Assembly (NCBI GenBank): GCA_905215465.1 | Contig: CAJMPT010000001.1 | Coordinates: 1 to 64,000, forward strand | DNA: 64,000 nt | Source: an uncultured bacterium | Lineage (GTDB): Bacteria; Actinomycetota; Coriobacteriia; Coriobacteriales; Atopobiaceae | Direction of reading: 5' to 3' | Shown: positions 1-11,851 of the stretch, one piece after another | Position numbering within the stretch: the stretch's first letter is position 1 | How the letters are laid out: each line of letters begins with the position of its first letter | Program-made: the position numbers and the translations under genes | The notes under the pieces: generated by a model | The model's database searches: none | What the model saw: only the letters and a program-made list of their open reading frames with translations | What the model was told of the DNA's origin: nothing

Positions 1-111
1 CGCGCTCGGTCGGGCTCGCTGCCCCGCCGCCGCGCGAGGAGTTAATATACGCTCCCTCCCGCCGGGCCGGGGCGGGAATCGGCTGGTTCACGGTTCCTAC
101 ACAACTCGGGG

Positions 112-1515
112 CTAGAAGCCGCCGCGGGCGATGGAGCAGGCCGCCTCCAAAAGCTCGTCCCTCTCCCGCGCTGAGGGGGCCTCCGCATATACCCTGACCA
201 CGGAATCCGTCCTGGACGGGCGCATGAGCACCCAAGAGTCGTCATCGAACTGGAGACGGAGACCGTCCGCATGACTCACATCGACCGGCACCCTTCCCGC
301 AATCTCCTGGGGATTTAGACCCGGGAGAACATTCCTGAACGCCTGAGTAAGGGCCGGCTCAAGGCGCAGGTCTCGCCTGATGTAGCGGCGGCTGCCAATC
401 TGGGCGTCGAGCTTGTTGACCAGCTCCCTCAGCGTAAGGCCGCTCTTGGAGACCATCTGCACCAGAAGCAGGCAGACCAGAAGGCCGTCCCTCTCCTTGA
501 GGTGGGCCGGAATGCTGATGCCGCCGTACTCCTCTGCGCCGAGAAGGACGTCTCCCTCCTGGAGCTCTCTATATATGCGACCAAAGCCGACGGGGACCGA
601 GGCGTACTCGAACCCGAGCCTCCGGGCCTCGAGCTCGACGCTTGCCGAGCACGTCAGCGTAGTGACGACGCGGCCCCTCATTCCGAGCTCCCCTCCTATA
701 TAGGAGAGAAGAAGCGGCGTGAGCTCGCGGACCGCAAGGATGTTTCCGTATTCGTCCACGGCCGCGGCGCGGTCTCCGTCGCCGTCAACAAGAATGCCGA
801 GGTCAGCTCCCGTGGCAACTACTGCCTGCTCGCAGGCATCGGCCCACGGGTCCTTTGGGTCGGGGTGGATGCCGTCAAAGTCCTCGGTCTTCTCGGCGTG
901 TATCTCTATGACCTCATGGCCAAGGGAGCGGACAAGGCCGGCAAGCACGCCGGAGGCAGATCCATACATGGGATCAACGACCACCTTGAGCGGCCTGATT
1001 GCCGGGCCGCCGACAAAGCGGCCGAGCGCCTCTGCATACGGGGCCACGAAGTCCGTGACCTCAAAGGAACCGGCCTCGGTGCTGGCCTGCTGGAATATCT
1101 CTTGCTCGACCTTGTCGAGAAACTCGCGCGGACAGGTTCCGCCATCGGCACCCCTCACTATGAGGCCGCCGTATTCGCAGGACCTCTCGCTCGAGGTTAT
1201 GACCACACCTCCCAAGGCCTTGGGATCGTGGGCGCAATTCCAGCCCACGGCCGGAGTCGGGCAGGGCGTGGAAGAGACCTTGACCGTAAGCCCGTAGGCG
1301 GCAATTGCGCCCGCAGCCTCGCGCGCGAACTCATCGGAACGGTGACGCGTGTCATAGCCGACGTATACGGTACCTCCCGAAGCCGGAGCCTCGTCGGCCC
1401 ACAGCAGGCCAAGCGCATCGGCCACGCGCATGACGTTCTGGGAGTCAAACCCCTCGTCGAAGCGTGCGTGCCAGCCGTCGTTTCCAAAACGGATGATGGG
1501 AGTCGTTCTTTCCAA
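112..1515 (-). CDS. Phosphohexomutase family protein (phosphoglucomutase/phosphomannomutase-like), atypical active site
   Basis: Alpha-D-phosphohexomutase fold protein that would interconvert 1- and 6-phosphates of hexoses in the cytoplasm. Visible family motifs are the metal-binding loop DGDGDR, the sugar-binding loop GAEEYGG and a C-terminal phosphate-binding loop RPSRTDSVVRVYAEA. The catalytic loop is odd: where the family has TASHNP this protein has TSSERS, so the phospho-serine position can be kept but the His-Asn-Pro is lost. I prefer a TTG start at 1515 (467 residues) because an AGAAGGG Shine-Dalgarno lies about 10 nt upstream; the frame stays open to a GTG at 1572 that lacks one. The family call is secure; substrate and activity are not. 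Confidence 0.8.
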   Translation of the reverse strand: MERTTPIIRFGNDGWHARFDEGFDSQNVMRVADALGLLWADEAPASGGTVYVGYDTRHRSDEFAREAAGAIAAYGLTVKVSSTPCPTPAVGWNCAHDPKALGGVVITSSERSCEYGGLIVRGADGGTCPREFLDKVEQEIFQQASTEAGSFEVTDFVAPYAEALGRFVGGPAIRPLKVVVDPMYGSASGVLAGLVRSLGHEVIEIHAEKTEDFDGIHPDPKDPWADACEQAVVATGADLGILVDGDGDRAAAVDEYGNILAVRELTPLLLSYIGGELGMRGRVVTTLTCSASVELEARRLGFEYASVPVGFGRIYRELQEGDVLLGAEEYGGISIPAHLKERDGLLVCLLLVQMVSKSGLTLRELVNKLDAQIGSRRYIRRDLRLEPALTQAFRNVLPGLNPQEIAGRVPVDVSHADGLRLQFDDDSWVLMRPSRTDSVVRVYAEAPSARERDELLEAACSIARGGF

Positions 1516-1631
1516 GGATGCGTTGCCCTTCTGCCGCCCGGGGCGACATTGCTCGCCGGATGCCCGACGCACTCACAACATACCCAAACGGGCCGACCAA
1601 TTTGTCGCCATCGGGGAGCTTGAAAGACGAA

Positions 1632-1664
1632 AAGCGCGTCTCCGCAGTTGGCGGAGACGCGCTT
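1632..1664 (-). terminator. Hairpin terminator between the MntR-like and phosphohexomutase genes
   Basis: Perfect 14-bp inverted repeat, AAGCGCGTCTCCGC / GCGGAGACGCGCTT, with a 5-nt loop, placed after the stop of the 1750-2190 gene and before the next start. There is no long T tract, so termination strength is inferred from the stem only. Confidence 0.65.
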
Positions 1665-1749
1665 CACGGTCTTGCTACAATGTGCGCCGCTCGGGGCAAA
1701 AACGTTGCCGATGACGGATGAAAGGGCAGGTCAAGAGCTTGATTGCAAC

Positions 1750-2190
1750 CTAGTCCTGCGGAATCTCAACGCCTTGGCGCTCCAGGTAGCCAATGAGGCG
1801 CTGCATGGTGTCTGCAGACAGGACGTGCTCCATGAGGCAGGCCTCCTCGTCGGCGACCTCTGGCTTCACGCCAAGGTCGTGCTCGAGGAAGGTGCGCAGC
1901 GCGCGGTGGGAGCGCCAGACCACCTTGGCGTAGGCCTCGCCCTCCTCGGTGAGAACCACCCTGCCATAGCGACTCTGGACGACCATCCCCATCTCCTTGA
2001 GCTGGGAGAGGGCCTTGTTCACGCTGGCCTTCGATACCTCAAGCTGCTCGGCCACGTCCACGGAGCGCACGGACTTGTCGCCCTCCGTGCTCTCAAGCGA
2101 GAGGCGGTAGATGGACTCAAGGTAGTCCTCGCCCGCCCTGGTGAGGGAATGGCCCTCCTGGCCTTGGGAATCACCTGCGTTGGTTGCCAT
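1750..2190 (-). CDS. DtxR/MntR-family metal-dependent transcriptional regulator
   Basis: A 146-residue protein with an N-terminal winged helix (EDYLESIY, then the recognition-helix region VSKASVNKALSQLKEMG) and a dimerisation region with the metal-ligand pattern typical of MntR/DtxR (FLEHDLGV, then ACLMEHVLSADTMQRL). The family represses metal uptake when loaded with Mn2+ or Fe2+. There is no C-terminal SH3-like domain, so it is the short MntR-like form. The start at 2190 is chosen because AGGAG lies 8 nt upstream; the frame extends 6 codons further. It follows the LCP gene closely. Its target genes are not evident in this window, although metal-transport genes lie at 57430-60602. Confidence 0.85.
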   Translation of the reverse strand: MATNAGDSQGQEGHSLTRAGEDYLESIYRLSLESTEGDKSVRSVDVAEQLEVSKASVNKALSQLKEMGMVVQSRYGRVVLTEEGEAYAKVVWRSHRALRTFLEHDLGVKPEVADEEACLMEHVLSADTMQRLIGYLERQGVEIPQD

Positions 2191-2229
2191 GTGTTTCACT
2201 CCTGTCATGGACGGCCGAGGCCGCCGGGT

Positions 2230-3312
2230 CTATTCAGCCGAGCTGTTGGCACGGGAGCCCTCGTTGAAGCTTGAGGGGTCCTCACCAGCATCGATGACCT
2301 TCATCATCTCGTCCAGCTCATCCCAGTCGGCAACGACGTACGAGACGCCATCGACGTTCTCGGGGGCAGACGGCACATATGCAGTGTATATGCCCGTCTC
2401 GGTGTTCATGCCCCTCATCTCGTTGGCAAGTCCCGCAATCTCAGTGACTGACATGTCGGTGATGACCATGTCGGCGCAGGAGTTGATCACGCCCACGAGC
2501 TTGGTGGGGTCGGTGGTGGTGAGGACCTGTGCGACGAGGGACTTGACGAAGGTGCGCTGGTGACGCATGCGCGTGTAGTCACCATCGACAAAGTAGCGGC
2601 AACGGCAGTAGAAGAGCGCCTGAGCACCATTGAGAACCTGCTCGCCCTTCTTGAGCTCGGTGACATCGTCAAAGTGGACGGTGTCCTTCATGTCCATGTC
2701 CACGTCGACGGTCACGCCACCTAGGGCATCCGTTATGCCCGAGAGACCATCGAAGTTGACCTCCGCGTAGTGGGAGATCTCCACGTGGCACAGGTCGCTC
2801 ACAATCTGGACCATGCCGGCGGCACCGTCATAGGTGTGGACAGCGTTGATCTTCATCTTGGAGCCCTTCCACGTGACCATGGTGTCGCGCGGAATGGAGA
2901 GCAGGGTCGCCGTCTTCTGCTGGGGGTCGATCCTGGCAAGGATGATGGTGTCGGAGCGGTACTGGGTCTCTCCAGGACGGCCGTCCGTGCCAAGGAGAAG
3001 GACATAGTACGGGTCGTTGGGGGCCTCGCGCTCGTTCAGCGCCTCGCGGAGCTCCGTGGTGACGACCTCGCTGTTGTTCATCCTTGACTGGAGGTTGGCC
3101 ACGAGCGCGGCCACGGCAACTCCCGAGCCGGCGAGAAGGACGACCAGCGCGACGAGAAGCGTCCTCACGGCAAAGCTGCGACGGCGCTTCTTGGCAAGGC
3201 GGTCGTGGTAGCCCCCCGCCGTGGCACGGCTGTAGGGGGCGGGACCTTGGCCGGCAAAGTGGTTACCAGGCGCCGCGTTCTTGTTGCGTCCGTGACGCCC
3301 CATCATGCTCAC
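2230..3312 (-). CDS. LytR-CpsA-Psr (LCP) family cell-wall polymer ligase
   Basis: Membrane-anchored LCP protein of 360 residues that would transfer lipid-linked cell-wall polymers onto peptidoglycan on the outer face of the membrane. A basic cytoplasmic N-terminus is followed by one TM segment (about residues 50-72) and an extracellular LCP domain with YVLLLGTDGRPGETQYRSDT, SIPRDT and a DYTRMRHQRTF segment, all family hallmarks. It starts 5 nt after the murA stop, so it is probably translated from the murA transcript. The start is ambiguous: GTG 3312 (AGGG upstream) or ATG at 3306 or 3303. The role fits its neighbour MurA in cell-wall synthesis. Confidence 0.9.
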   Translation of the reverse strand: MSMMGRHGRNKNAAPGNHFAGQGPAPYSRATAGGYHDRLAKKRRRSFAVRTLLVALVVLLAGSGVAVAALVANLQSRMNNSEVVTTELREALNEREAPNDPYYVLLLGTDGRPGETQYRSDTIILARIDPQQKTATLLSIPRDTMVTWKGSKMKINAVHTYDGAAGMVQIVSDLCHVEISHYAEVNFDGLSGITDALGGVTVDVDMDMKDTVHFDDVTELKKGEQVLNGAQALFYCRCRYFVDGDYTRMRHQRTFVKSLVAQVLTTTDPTKLVGVINSCADMVITDMSVTEIAGLANEMRGMNTETGIYTAYVPSAPENVDGVSYVVADWDELDEMMKVIDAGEDPSSFNEGSRANSSAE

Positions 3313-3317
3313 CAGCC

Positions 3318-4601
3318 CTAGTCGAGAAGATTGGTGGGCTCGGGGACGCTCGTGCGCTGGGCATGGGCCCCAAGCGAGCAGAGCTTCTCGACAAAGCCCT
3401 CATAGCCGCGATCGATGTGGTGGATGGCAGAGACGGTGGTGAGGCCGTCGGCAACGAGGCCGGCCATGACGAGGGCCGCGCCGCCGCGCAGGTCAGGAGA
3501 CTTCACCTGGGTGCCCGAGAACGCCGGCACGCCGTGGACGATGGCGTGGTGACCCTCGATGACGATGTTGGCGCCCATGCGCTGCAGCTCGCTCGCGAAC
3601 ATGAAGCGGCTCTCAAAGACGTTCTCCGTGATGATGCAGCTGCCCTCGGCCATGGCGAGAAGGCACATGGTCTGGGCCTGCATGTCGGTCGGGAAGCCCG
3701 GGAATGGCAGCGTCTGGATGTCGGTGGGACGAAGGGGCTTGTCTCGCCAGGCGGTGCACTCTCGCTCGCCGCGCTCGATGGAGATGCCCATCTGCTCGTA
3801 CTTCTTAAGGACGAGCCCAAGGTGCTTGGGGTCAAAGCCACGAACGGTGACGGGCTTGCCGCACAGGCCGCCGATGGCAAGGAAGGTGCCCGCCTCGATG
3901 CGGTCCCCCACCACGGCGTGCGTGACAGGGCGCAGCTCGGAGACGCCCTCGATCTCAATGACCGGGGAGCCGGCGCCCTTGATGTGGGCGCCCATCTCGT
4001 TGAGCATGTTTGCGAGGTCGACGATCTCGGGCTCGCGGGCGGCGTTGTCGATGACTGTGGTGCCCTTGGCAAAGACCGAGGCCATCATGAGGTTCTCGGT
4101 GGCGCCGACGCTCGCGAAGGCAAGCGTCACGGCCTCTCCGTGAATGCCGTTGGGCGTGGAGGCGTGGATGTTGCCGTGGTCAATCTTGAACTCGACGCCC
4201 AAGGCCTCCAGTCCGAGGATGTGCATGTCGATCTTGCGGGCGCCAATGTTGCAGCCGCCAGGCATGGCAACGACGGCCTTGCCGAACCGCGAGAGAAGCG
4301 GTCCGAGCACGGCCGTCGATGCGCGCATCTGGACGACGAGGTCGTAGGGGGTCTCCCACGAGTCGACGCCAGAGGTATCGATCTTGAGGATGTGCTCGTC
4401 AACGACCTCGATCTTGGCGCCGAGGTTCTTGAGCACCTTGCCCATGACGTGAACGTCCGCGATGTTGGGGACGTTAGTGAGCGTGGTGACGCCGGATGCC
4501 ATGAGCGTGGCCGCCATAAGCTTGAGGGCCGAGTTCTTTGCTCCCTCGACCGTAACCGTACCGGTGACGGGATAACCGCCCTCAACCTGTATGACGTCCA
4601 T
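3318..4601 (-). CDS. murA: UDP-N-acetylglucosamine 1-carboxyvinyltransferase
   Basis: First committed step of peptidoglycan synthesis: transfer of enolpyruvate from PEP to UDP-GlcNAc in the cytoplasm. The 427-residue length is normal for the family. The catalytic Cys loop is intact (PGGCNIGARKID), so fosfomycin sensitivity would be expected by analogy with Cys enzymes. It lies 29 nt downstream of atpC with no visible terminator, so it is likely transcribed with the ATP synthase operon, and it is followed by an LCP gene 5 nt away. Confidence 0.97.
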   Translation of the reverse strand: MDVIQVEGGYPVTGTVTVEGAKNSALKLMAATLMASGVTTLTNVPNIADVHVMGKVLKNLGAKIEVVDEHILKIDTSGVDSWETPYDLVVQMRASTAVLGPLLSRFGKAVVAMPGGCNIGARKIDMHILGLEALGVEFKIDHGNIHASTPNGIHGEAVTLAFASVGATENLMMASVFAKGTTVIDNAAREPEIVDLANMLNEMGAHIKGAGSPVIEIEGVSELRPVTHAVVGDRIEAGTFLAIGGLCGKPVTVRGFDPKHLGLVLKKYEQMGISIERGERECTAWRDKPLRPTDIQTLPFPGFPTDMQAQTMCLLAMAEGSCIITENVFESRFMFASELQRMGANIVIEGHHAIVHGVPAFSGTQVKSPDLRGGAALVMAGLVADGLTTVSAIHHIDRGYEGFVEKLCSLGAHAQRTSVPEPTNLLD

Positions 4602-4630
4602 GCGTCCTCCGTATCAACTGGACTTCTGCG

Positions 4631-5047
4631 TTAGTCCCTCATTGTCTGCTTCAGCAGAAGGTTACACCAGTTGACCTTGTTATCGTAGTAAGCGCGGCGG
4701 TGGTCACCCTCGTCACACGCCTCGCGGGCCTCGATGGCCTCGTCGCGGGTGCGACGGACCACGTCGGGGTCGATGTCATCCGTGCGGCGGGCATGGTCCG
4801 CCAGCACGATGACCTCGTCGTCCTGGATCTCCGCGTAGCCACCGGAGACCACGACGTCCTCCTCGCCACCGCCATCCTGCGGCAGCTTCTTCATGCGGAC
4901 GACGCCGTTGCCCAGGGCGACGATCTCTGCCGCGTGGCCGGGATAGACACCCAGCTCGCCGGCATAGGTCACCAGGACGAGGCTGGCGACAGGGCCCTGG
5001 AAGAGGGCCCTGTCCGGCCTCACGAACTGAACGCTCAGCTCTGCCAT
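4631..5047 (-). CDS. atpC: F1Fo ATP synthase epsilon subunit
   Basis: A 138-residue epsilon subunit with an N-terminal beta-sandwich (SVQFVRPDRALFQGPVASL, YPGHAAEIVALGNG, a VSGGYAEIQ segment) and a C-terminal helical hairpin region. It belongs to the central stalk of the membrane ATP synthase and regulates hydrolysis. It sits 9 nt after atpD as the last gene of the atp operon and 29 nt before murA. Confidence 0.96.
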   Translation of the reverse strand: MAELSVQFVRPDRALFQGPVASLVLVTYAGELGVYPGHAAEIVALGNGVVRMKKLPQDGGGEEDVVVSGGYAEIQDDEVIVLADHARRTDDIDPDVVRRTRDEAIEAREACDEGDHRRAYYDNKVNWCNLLLKQTMRD

Positions 5048-5056
5048 TGCTTGTTC

Positions 5057-6534
<1,478 letters not shown>

Positions 6535-6535
<1 letters not shown>

Positions 6536-7449
6536 TAGTAGTCCTCCAATGCGGACGCGCCGCCGATGATCTCGTTGAGCTCGGTGGTAATGGCTCCCTG
6601 GCGCTCACGGTTGTACGTGCGCGAGAGGGTGCCCAGCACCTCGTTTGCGTTATCGGTGGCCGACTGCATGGCACGACGGCGGGCGCCGTGCTCTGCTGCG
6701 GCCGAATCGAGCAGCGCGTGGAAAATGACCGTCCTGAAGTAGGCGGGGAGAAGCTGGCCCAAGACCTCCTCCGGGGAGGGGTCGAAGGCGAAGTCGGTGT
6801 ACTCGTGACCCTCGATCTTGCTGAGGGCCTCGGGCGTGCGCGGCTTGTTGGGCATGGTGAGCTGCTCCTTGGTGATGGGAAGCAGCTGCTCCGTGACCTG
6901 GGTCTGCTCGACACGGTTCTTGGCGTGCCAGTAGCAGAGCACCACGCGGTCGTAGGCACCCTTGGCGTAGCCCTCCATGACAAAGGAGGCAATGCGGTCC
7001 GCCTCGTCCATGTTGGGCTCCGAGGAGATGCCCACGAAGGACATTGCCGGCTTCACCTTGCGGAACGTGAAGTACTCGGTGGGCTTGCGGCCACACGTGA
7101 TGACGGAGCTCTTGATGCCCTGCTCGGCAAGGCGCTCCATCTCGTGCTCCACGTAGCGCTGGGGGCCGATGTTGAAGCCGCCGGCCAGGCCCCTGTCGGA
7201 GGCAACGAGAACGAACAGGACGTTCTTCTCGGCGCCATGCTTTGCCAGCAGGGGCTGGGAGGCGTCGAAGCCCGCGCTGGCCACGTTGGCCAGCATGCGG
7301 GTGACGGCGTCCTTGTAGGGCTCGGCCTGCTCCGCCTTCTCGAGGGCACGGCGGATCCTCGCGGTGGAGATCATCTCCATCGTGCGAGTGATCTGCATGG
7401 TGCTCTTGATGGAGCTCATGCGCCTCTGAATCTCGCGAAGGTTCGCCAT
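6535..7449 (-). CDS. atpG: F1Fo ATP synthase gamma subunit
   Basis: Central-stalk rotor subunit, 304 residues. The N-terminal coiled-coil helix (MANLREIQRRMSSIKSTMQI) and the C-terminal helix (RRRAMQSATDNANEVLGTL) are characteristic; the Rossmann-like middle holds VLVASDRGLAGGFN. It lies 6 nt after atpA and overlaps atpD by one base. Confidence 0.97.
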
Positions 7450-7455
7450 GTCTAG

Positions 7456-9111
<1,656 letters not shown>

Positions 9112-9582
9112 TTATTCCTCACCTCCGATGAAAGAAGAGGAGAGCGTCTTACGGATGTTTGCGAGCTGGGCGCGAACGGACGCGTCATAGCGCTTGCCGC
9201 GCGCCTCGAGCATGATGCCGCCAATGATGCTGGGGTCGACGCGCTCCACGAGGAAGACGGGAGCGTTGAGGTCGGCCTCGGCCTTGGCACGGACCTTCTC
9301 GCGAAGGTCGTCGTCCAGGGGAACGGCCGTGGTGACCGTCACGGAGACCGTCTTGTCCTCGACGTCCAGGTATTCCTTGTACTGCTTGGCAACCTGGGCC
9401 ACGAGGTCGAGGTCGTCCTCGCGCTGCATGGCGGCGAGGGTCTCCAGGACCTCCGGGGAGAACTTGCGGGCGTGCTGCCACTGCACGAGGTCGGCGTTGG
9501 CGCGTCCCTCGGAGCGGGCAGCCTCCATGAGTGCCCTGGTGTATGCCTCGACCTTCTCGGCCTCCGCACGCTTACTTGTCAT
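9112..9582 (-). CDS. atpH: F1Fo ATP synthase delta subunit
   Basis: Peripheral-stalk subunit linking F1 to the b subunit. It has 156 residues, shorter than the usual 175-180; the N-terminal helical domain is compact and the C-terminal segment RVDPSIIGGIMLEARGKRYDASVRAQL matches the OSCP/delta signature. Its ATG lies inside the 3' end of atpF (11-nt overlap), indicating translational coupling, and its stop abuts the atpA start. Confidence 0.93.
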   Translation of the reverse strand: MTSKRAEAEKVEAYTRALMEAARSEGRANADLVQWQHARKFSPEVLETLAAMQREDDLDLVAQVAKQYKEYLDVEDKTVSVTVTTAVPLDDDLREKVRAKAEADLNAPVFLVERVDPSIIGGIMLEARGKRYDASVRAQLANIRKTLSSSFIGGEE

Positions 9583-10171
9583 CGGGGGCGCCCACTTCCG
9601 CGAGGTATTTCTCGGCGAGCTTGCGCTGCTCGGCCTCGCTCAGGTCGTTACCGATGATCTTGGTGGCGATCTCCACTGAGAGGTCGACCACAGAGCCGGA
9701 CAGCTCAATCATGGCCTTGTGACGCTCCGAGTCAACGGCGCCGTGGGCCTTGGCGATGATGTCGGCAGCCTCGCGCTGGGCCTTGGCGAGCACGTGGGAG
9801 CGCTCCTCCTCGGCCTCCTTCTTGGCCTTGGCGATGATGGCCTCGGCCTCGCGGTGGGCCTCCACGATCTTGTCCTCGTAGCCCTTGGCCTGCTCGGCCG
9901 CCTCCTGCTTGGACTTGGCGGCGGCGTCAAGGTCGTCCTGGATCTTCTGCTGACGCTTGTCCATCATCTGCAGGACCTGCGGCCAGACGAGCTTGGCCAG
10001 AACGATCCAGATGATGAGGAAGGCAATCAGCGCCGGGATGAACTCCGCGGGCTTGGGAATCAGGATGTCTGCTCCGACCCCCTCAGCCAAGGCGAAGGTC
10101 GGCGTCGCCAAGACGGCCGCGGCAGCTGCTGCGCCCGCACGGGCGAGAAGACCTCTCGTATTGCTGTTCAT
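9572..10171 (-). CDS. atpF: F1Fo ATP synthase b subunit with a signal-peptide-like N-terminus
   Basis: Peripheral-stalk subunit. After a basic, alanine-rich hydrophobic stretch ending in TFALAEG (residues about 8-30) comes the usual b-subunit TM helix (FIPALIAFLIIWIVLAKLVW) and a long charged coiled coil. The first stretch looks like a cleavable signal peptide, which would place the mature N-terminus outside, as b-subunit topology requires. The start at 10171 is set by GGAGG 5 nt upstream; the mature-looking protein is about 199 residues. Confidence 0.95.
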   Translation of the reverse strand: MNSNTRGLLARAGAAAAAAVLATPTFALAEGVGADILIPKPAEFIPALIAFLIIWIVLAKLVWPQVLQMMDKRQQKIQDDLDAAAKSKQEAAEQAKGYEDKIVEAHREAEAIIAKAKKEAEEERSHVLAKAQREAADIIAKAHGAVDSERHKAMIELSGSVVDLSVEIATKIIGNDLSEAEQRKLAEKYLAEVGAPDDK

Positions 10172-10199
10172 AAGTGCCTCCAAAAGGGTTCCGCGTCAG

Positions 10200-10403
10200 T
10201 TACTTAACGATCAGGCTGACGACGAAGCCGATGAGGGCGAGTGCCTCGACGAATGCGGAGCCGAGGATGAAGACCGTGAACAGACGGCCCTGGACCTCAG
10301 GCTGGCGAGCCATACCCTGTGCAACACCGCTGGCCGCCAGGCCAATGCCGATGCCAGCGCCGATAACGCCAAGACCATAACCAACGACACCGAGAGCTCC
10401 CAC
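10200..10403 (-). CDS. atpE: F1Fo ATP synthase c subunit (proton type)
   Basis: A 67-residue two-helix rotor-ring proteolipid with the polar loop ARQPE and the ion-binding Glu in AFVEALALIG. The residues that bind Na+ in Na+-type rings (a Gln in helix 1 and Ser/Thr after the Glu) are Ile and Ala here, so proton coupling is inferred. GTG start with AAAGGAGG 4 nt upstream. Confidence 0.96.
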   Translation of the reverse strand: MGALGVVGYGLGVIGAGIGIGLAASGVAQGMARQPEVQGRLFTVFILGSAFVEALALIGFVVSLIVK

Positions 10404-10522
10404 TGTTCCTCCTTTGTCATTCGCCCCATTGCTTTCTTGTTTTTACGGGGGCGAGTTCCAAAACAAACTTACGACGTGCTATGAACTGCGGACGCAGGTC
10501 CGCGAGTTGCCTTGCTTTTGCC

Positions 10523-11329
10523 TTACTCCTCGTCGGACTCGGCGATCTGGATGTAGACCGCGGAGAGAAGCGCGAAGACGTAGGCCTGGATGGCCGCGAC
10601 CATGATCTCGACCACGTAGATGACGAGCAGGATGAGCACCCACATGACCGAGGCGCCCGCCTGGGCCACGGCGGCGGCGGAGAAGGCCGTCAGCAGCGGC
10701 TGGAAGAAGAGCGAGGCCAGGATGGCGAAGGTGCCCATGACGACGTGGCCGGCGAAGAGGTTGCAGAACAGACGGACGGCCAGCGTGATCAGGCGCAGGA
10801 TGGTGGAGAAGACCTCGATGAGCCAGACCACGGCGTTGAGCGGGAAGGCGACGCCGGCGGGGGCGAGGCTCTTGGCGTAGCCCAGGGCGCCGTGCTTCTT
10901 GATGCCGCAGACGATGAAGTACACGAAGGACACGATGGCCAGGGCGCCGGTGGTGGAGATGGTGCCCGTGCCCGGCTTGCAGCCCGGGATGATGCCAACG
11001 ATGTTGTTGGCAAGCACCACCAGGAAGAGCGAGGCGATGAACGGGAAGTGCCTGCGCCAGGTGTCTCCCAGCAGGCCCTTGCACATGTCGTCACGCACGA
11101 ACTCCACCAGGTACTCCATGGCGTTCACGAAGCGGCCCTGCGGCACGAGGCTCGCGGACTGCTTCTTCTTGAAGACAAAGAGCAGCACGAGCATGAGCAC
11201 CACGGCCACGGCGAACCAGAACGAGTACTGGGTGAAGCCGACGGTGTCCAGGTTGCCCACGATGGGCGTGGACGTGAAGCTCGAGACGAGCTCGTCAACC
11301 TCACCGCTCAGGGCGTCAAGAGGATTCAC
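10523..11329 (-). CDS. atpB: F1Fo ATP synthase a subunit
   Basis: Membrane stator subunit that forms the proton half-channels; 268 residues with 5-6 TM segments. The essential arginine is present in LAVRLFCNLFAGH. It is the first Fo core gene, preceded by the AtpI-like gene and followed by atpE after a 119-nt gap with no clear terminator. Confidence 0.96.
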   Translation of the reverse strand: MNPLDALSGEVDELVSSFTSTPIVGNLDTVGFTQYSFWFAVAVVLMLVLLFVFKKKQSASLVPQGRFVNAMEYLVEFVRDDMCKGLLGDTWRRHFPFIASLFLVVLANNIVGIIPGCKPGTGTISTTGALAIVSFVYFIVCGIKKHGALGYAKSLAPAGVAFPLNAVVWLIEVFSTILRLITLAVRLFCNLFAGHVVMGTFAILASLFFQPLLTAFSAAAVAQAGASVMWVLILLVIYVVEIMVAAIQAYVFALLSAVYIQIAESDEE

Positions 11330-11356
11330 TTGCGCTTCCTTTCCGTATAGGGCGGG

Positions 11357-11647
11357 CTAGAGCCTGCCGTTGGCAGCCATCCAACCCCTCACGGCCTCCA
11401 CAGCCCAGAAGAGCAGGAAGGCCGCAACCATCGCACAGCCAAAGGGCAGGACCTTCTCGGCGGCAAAAAGCCTCACCGCGATCAGGACCAGGGAGAGCAT
11501 CAGAAACGACGCCAGGATGCTGACCAGCCCGAGGCTGACGCTCACCCTTGTACCCTTTTTCAAGGCGCGCTCAAACAGGAATCCGGGGGCGGCGCAACCG
11601 ACCAGACCGCATAGAACTCCGGCCATGACCTCGGGCGCTATGTCCAC
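11357..11647 (-). CDS. AtpI-like small membrane protein upstream of atpB
   Basis: A 96-residue protein with three or four hydrophobic segments, in the position where atpI is normally found at the head of atp operons. A GTG start at 11647 is preferred because GGGAGG lies 6-7 nt upstream; the open frame continues to 11710. Sequence alone gives no firm family match, so the AtpI assignment rests mainly on position and topology. Such proteins may assist c-ring assembly. Confidence 0.65.
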   Translation of the reverse strand: MDIAPEVMAGVLCGLVGCAAPGFLFERALKKGTRVSVSLGLVSILASFLMLSLVLIAVRLFAAEKVLPFGCAMVAAFLLFWAVEAVRGWMAANGRL

Positions 11648-11688
11648 CGGGCACCTCCCGTCCGGGCGCGTCTCTTTTGACCGCAAGA

Positions 11689-11717
11689 ACAATAATTGAA
11701 CGCGAGTCAAAAATCAA
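11689..11717 (-). promoter_or_regulatory. Candidate promoter of the atp operon
   Basis: On the minus strand TTGATT, a 17-nt spacer and TATTGT lie 42-70 nt upstream of the GTG of the AtpI-like gene. The spacing is ideal and the surrounding DNA is AT-rich for this genome. Confidence 0.5.
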
Positions 11718-11790
11718 CAAAATCCTTCTCCGTGGCTCCGTTTCGTCACAATTCGAAGCACTGTCAATGACCAATGCTCCAAACGGTTCC

Positions 11791-11818
11791 AAAAATCCCC
11801 CTCAGCGGAGCCCTGAGG
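11791..11818 (-). terminator. Intrinsic terminator of upp
   Basis: Minus-strand stem CCTCAG / CTGAGG with a 7-nt loop followed by GG, A and five T. It lies 34-61 nt beyond the upp stop. Confidence 0.6.
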
Positions 11819-11851
11819 AGGCTGGGCGACGAGAAAAGCGCTCTTGTCGCT

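Noticed and set aside
10200..10403. Sodium-type ATP synthase c subunit
   Set aside because: The Gln of helix 1 and the Ser/Thr following the ion-binding Glu, needed for Na+ coordination, are replaced by Ile and Ala.
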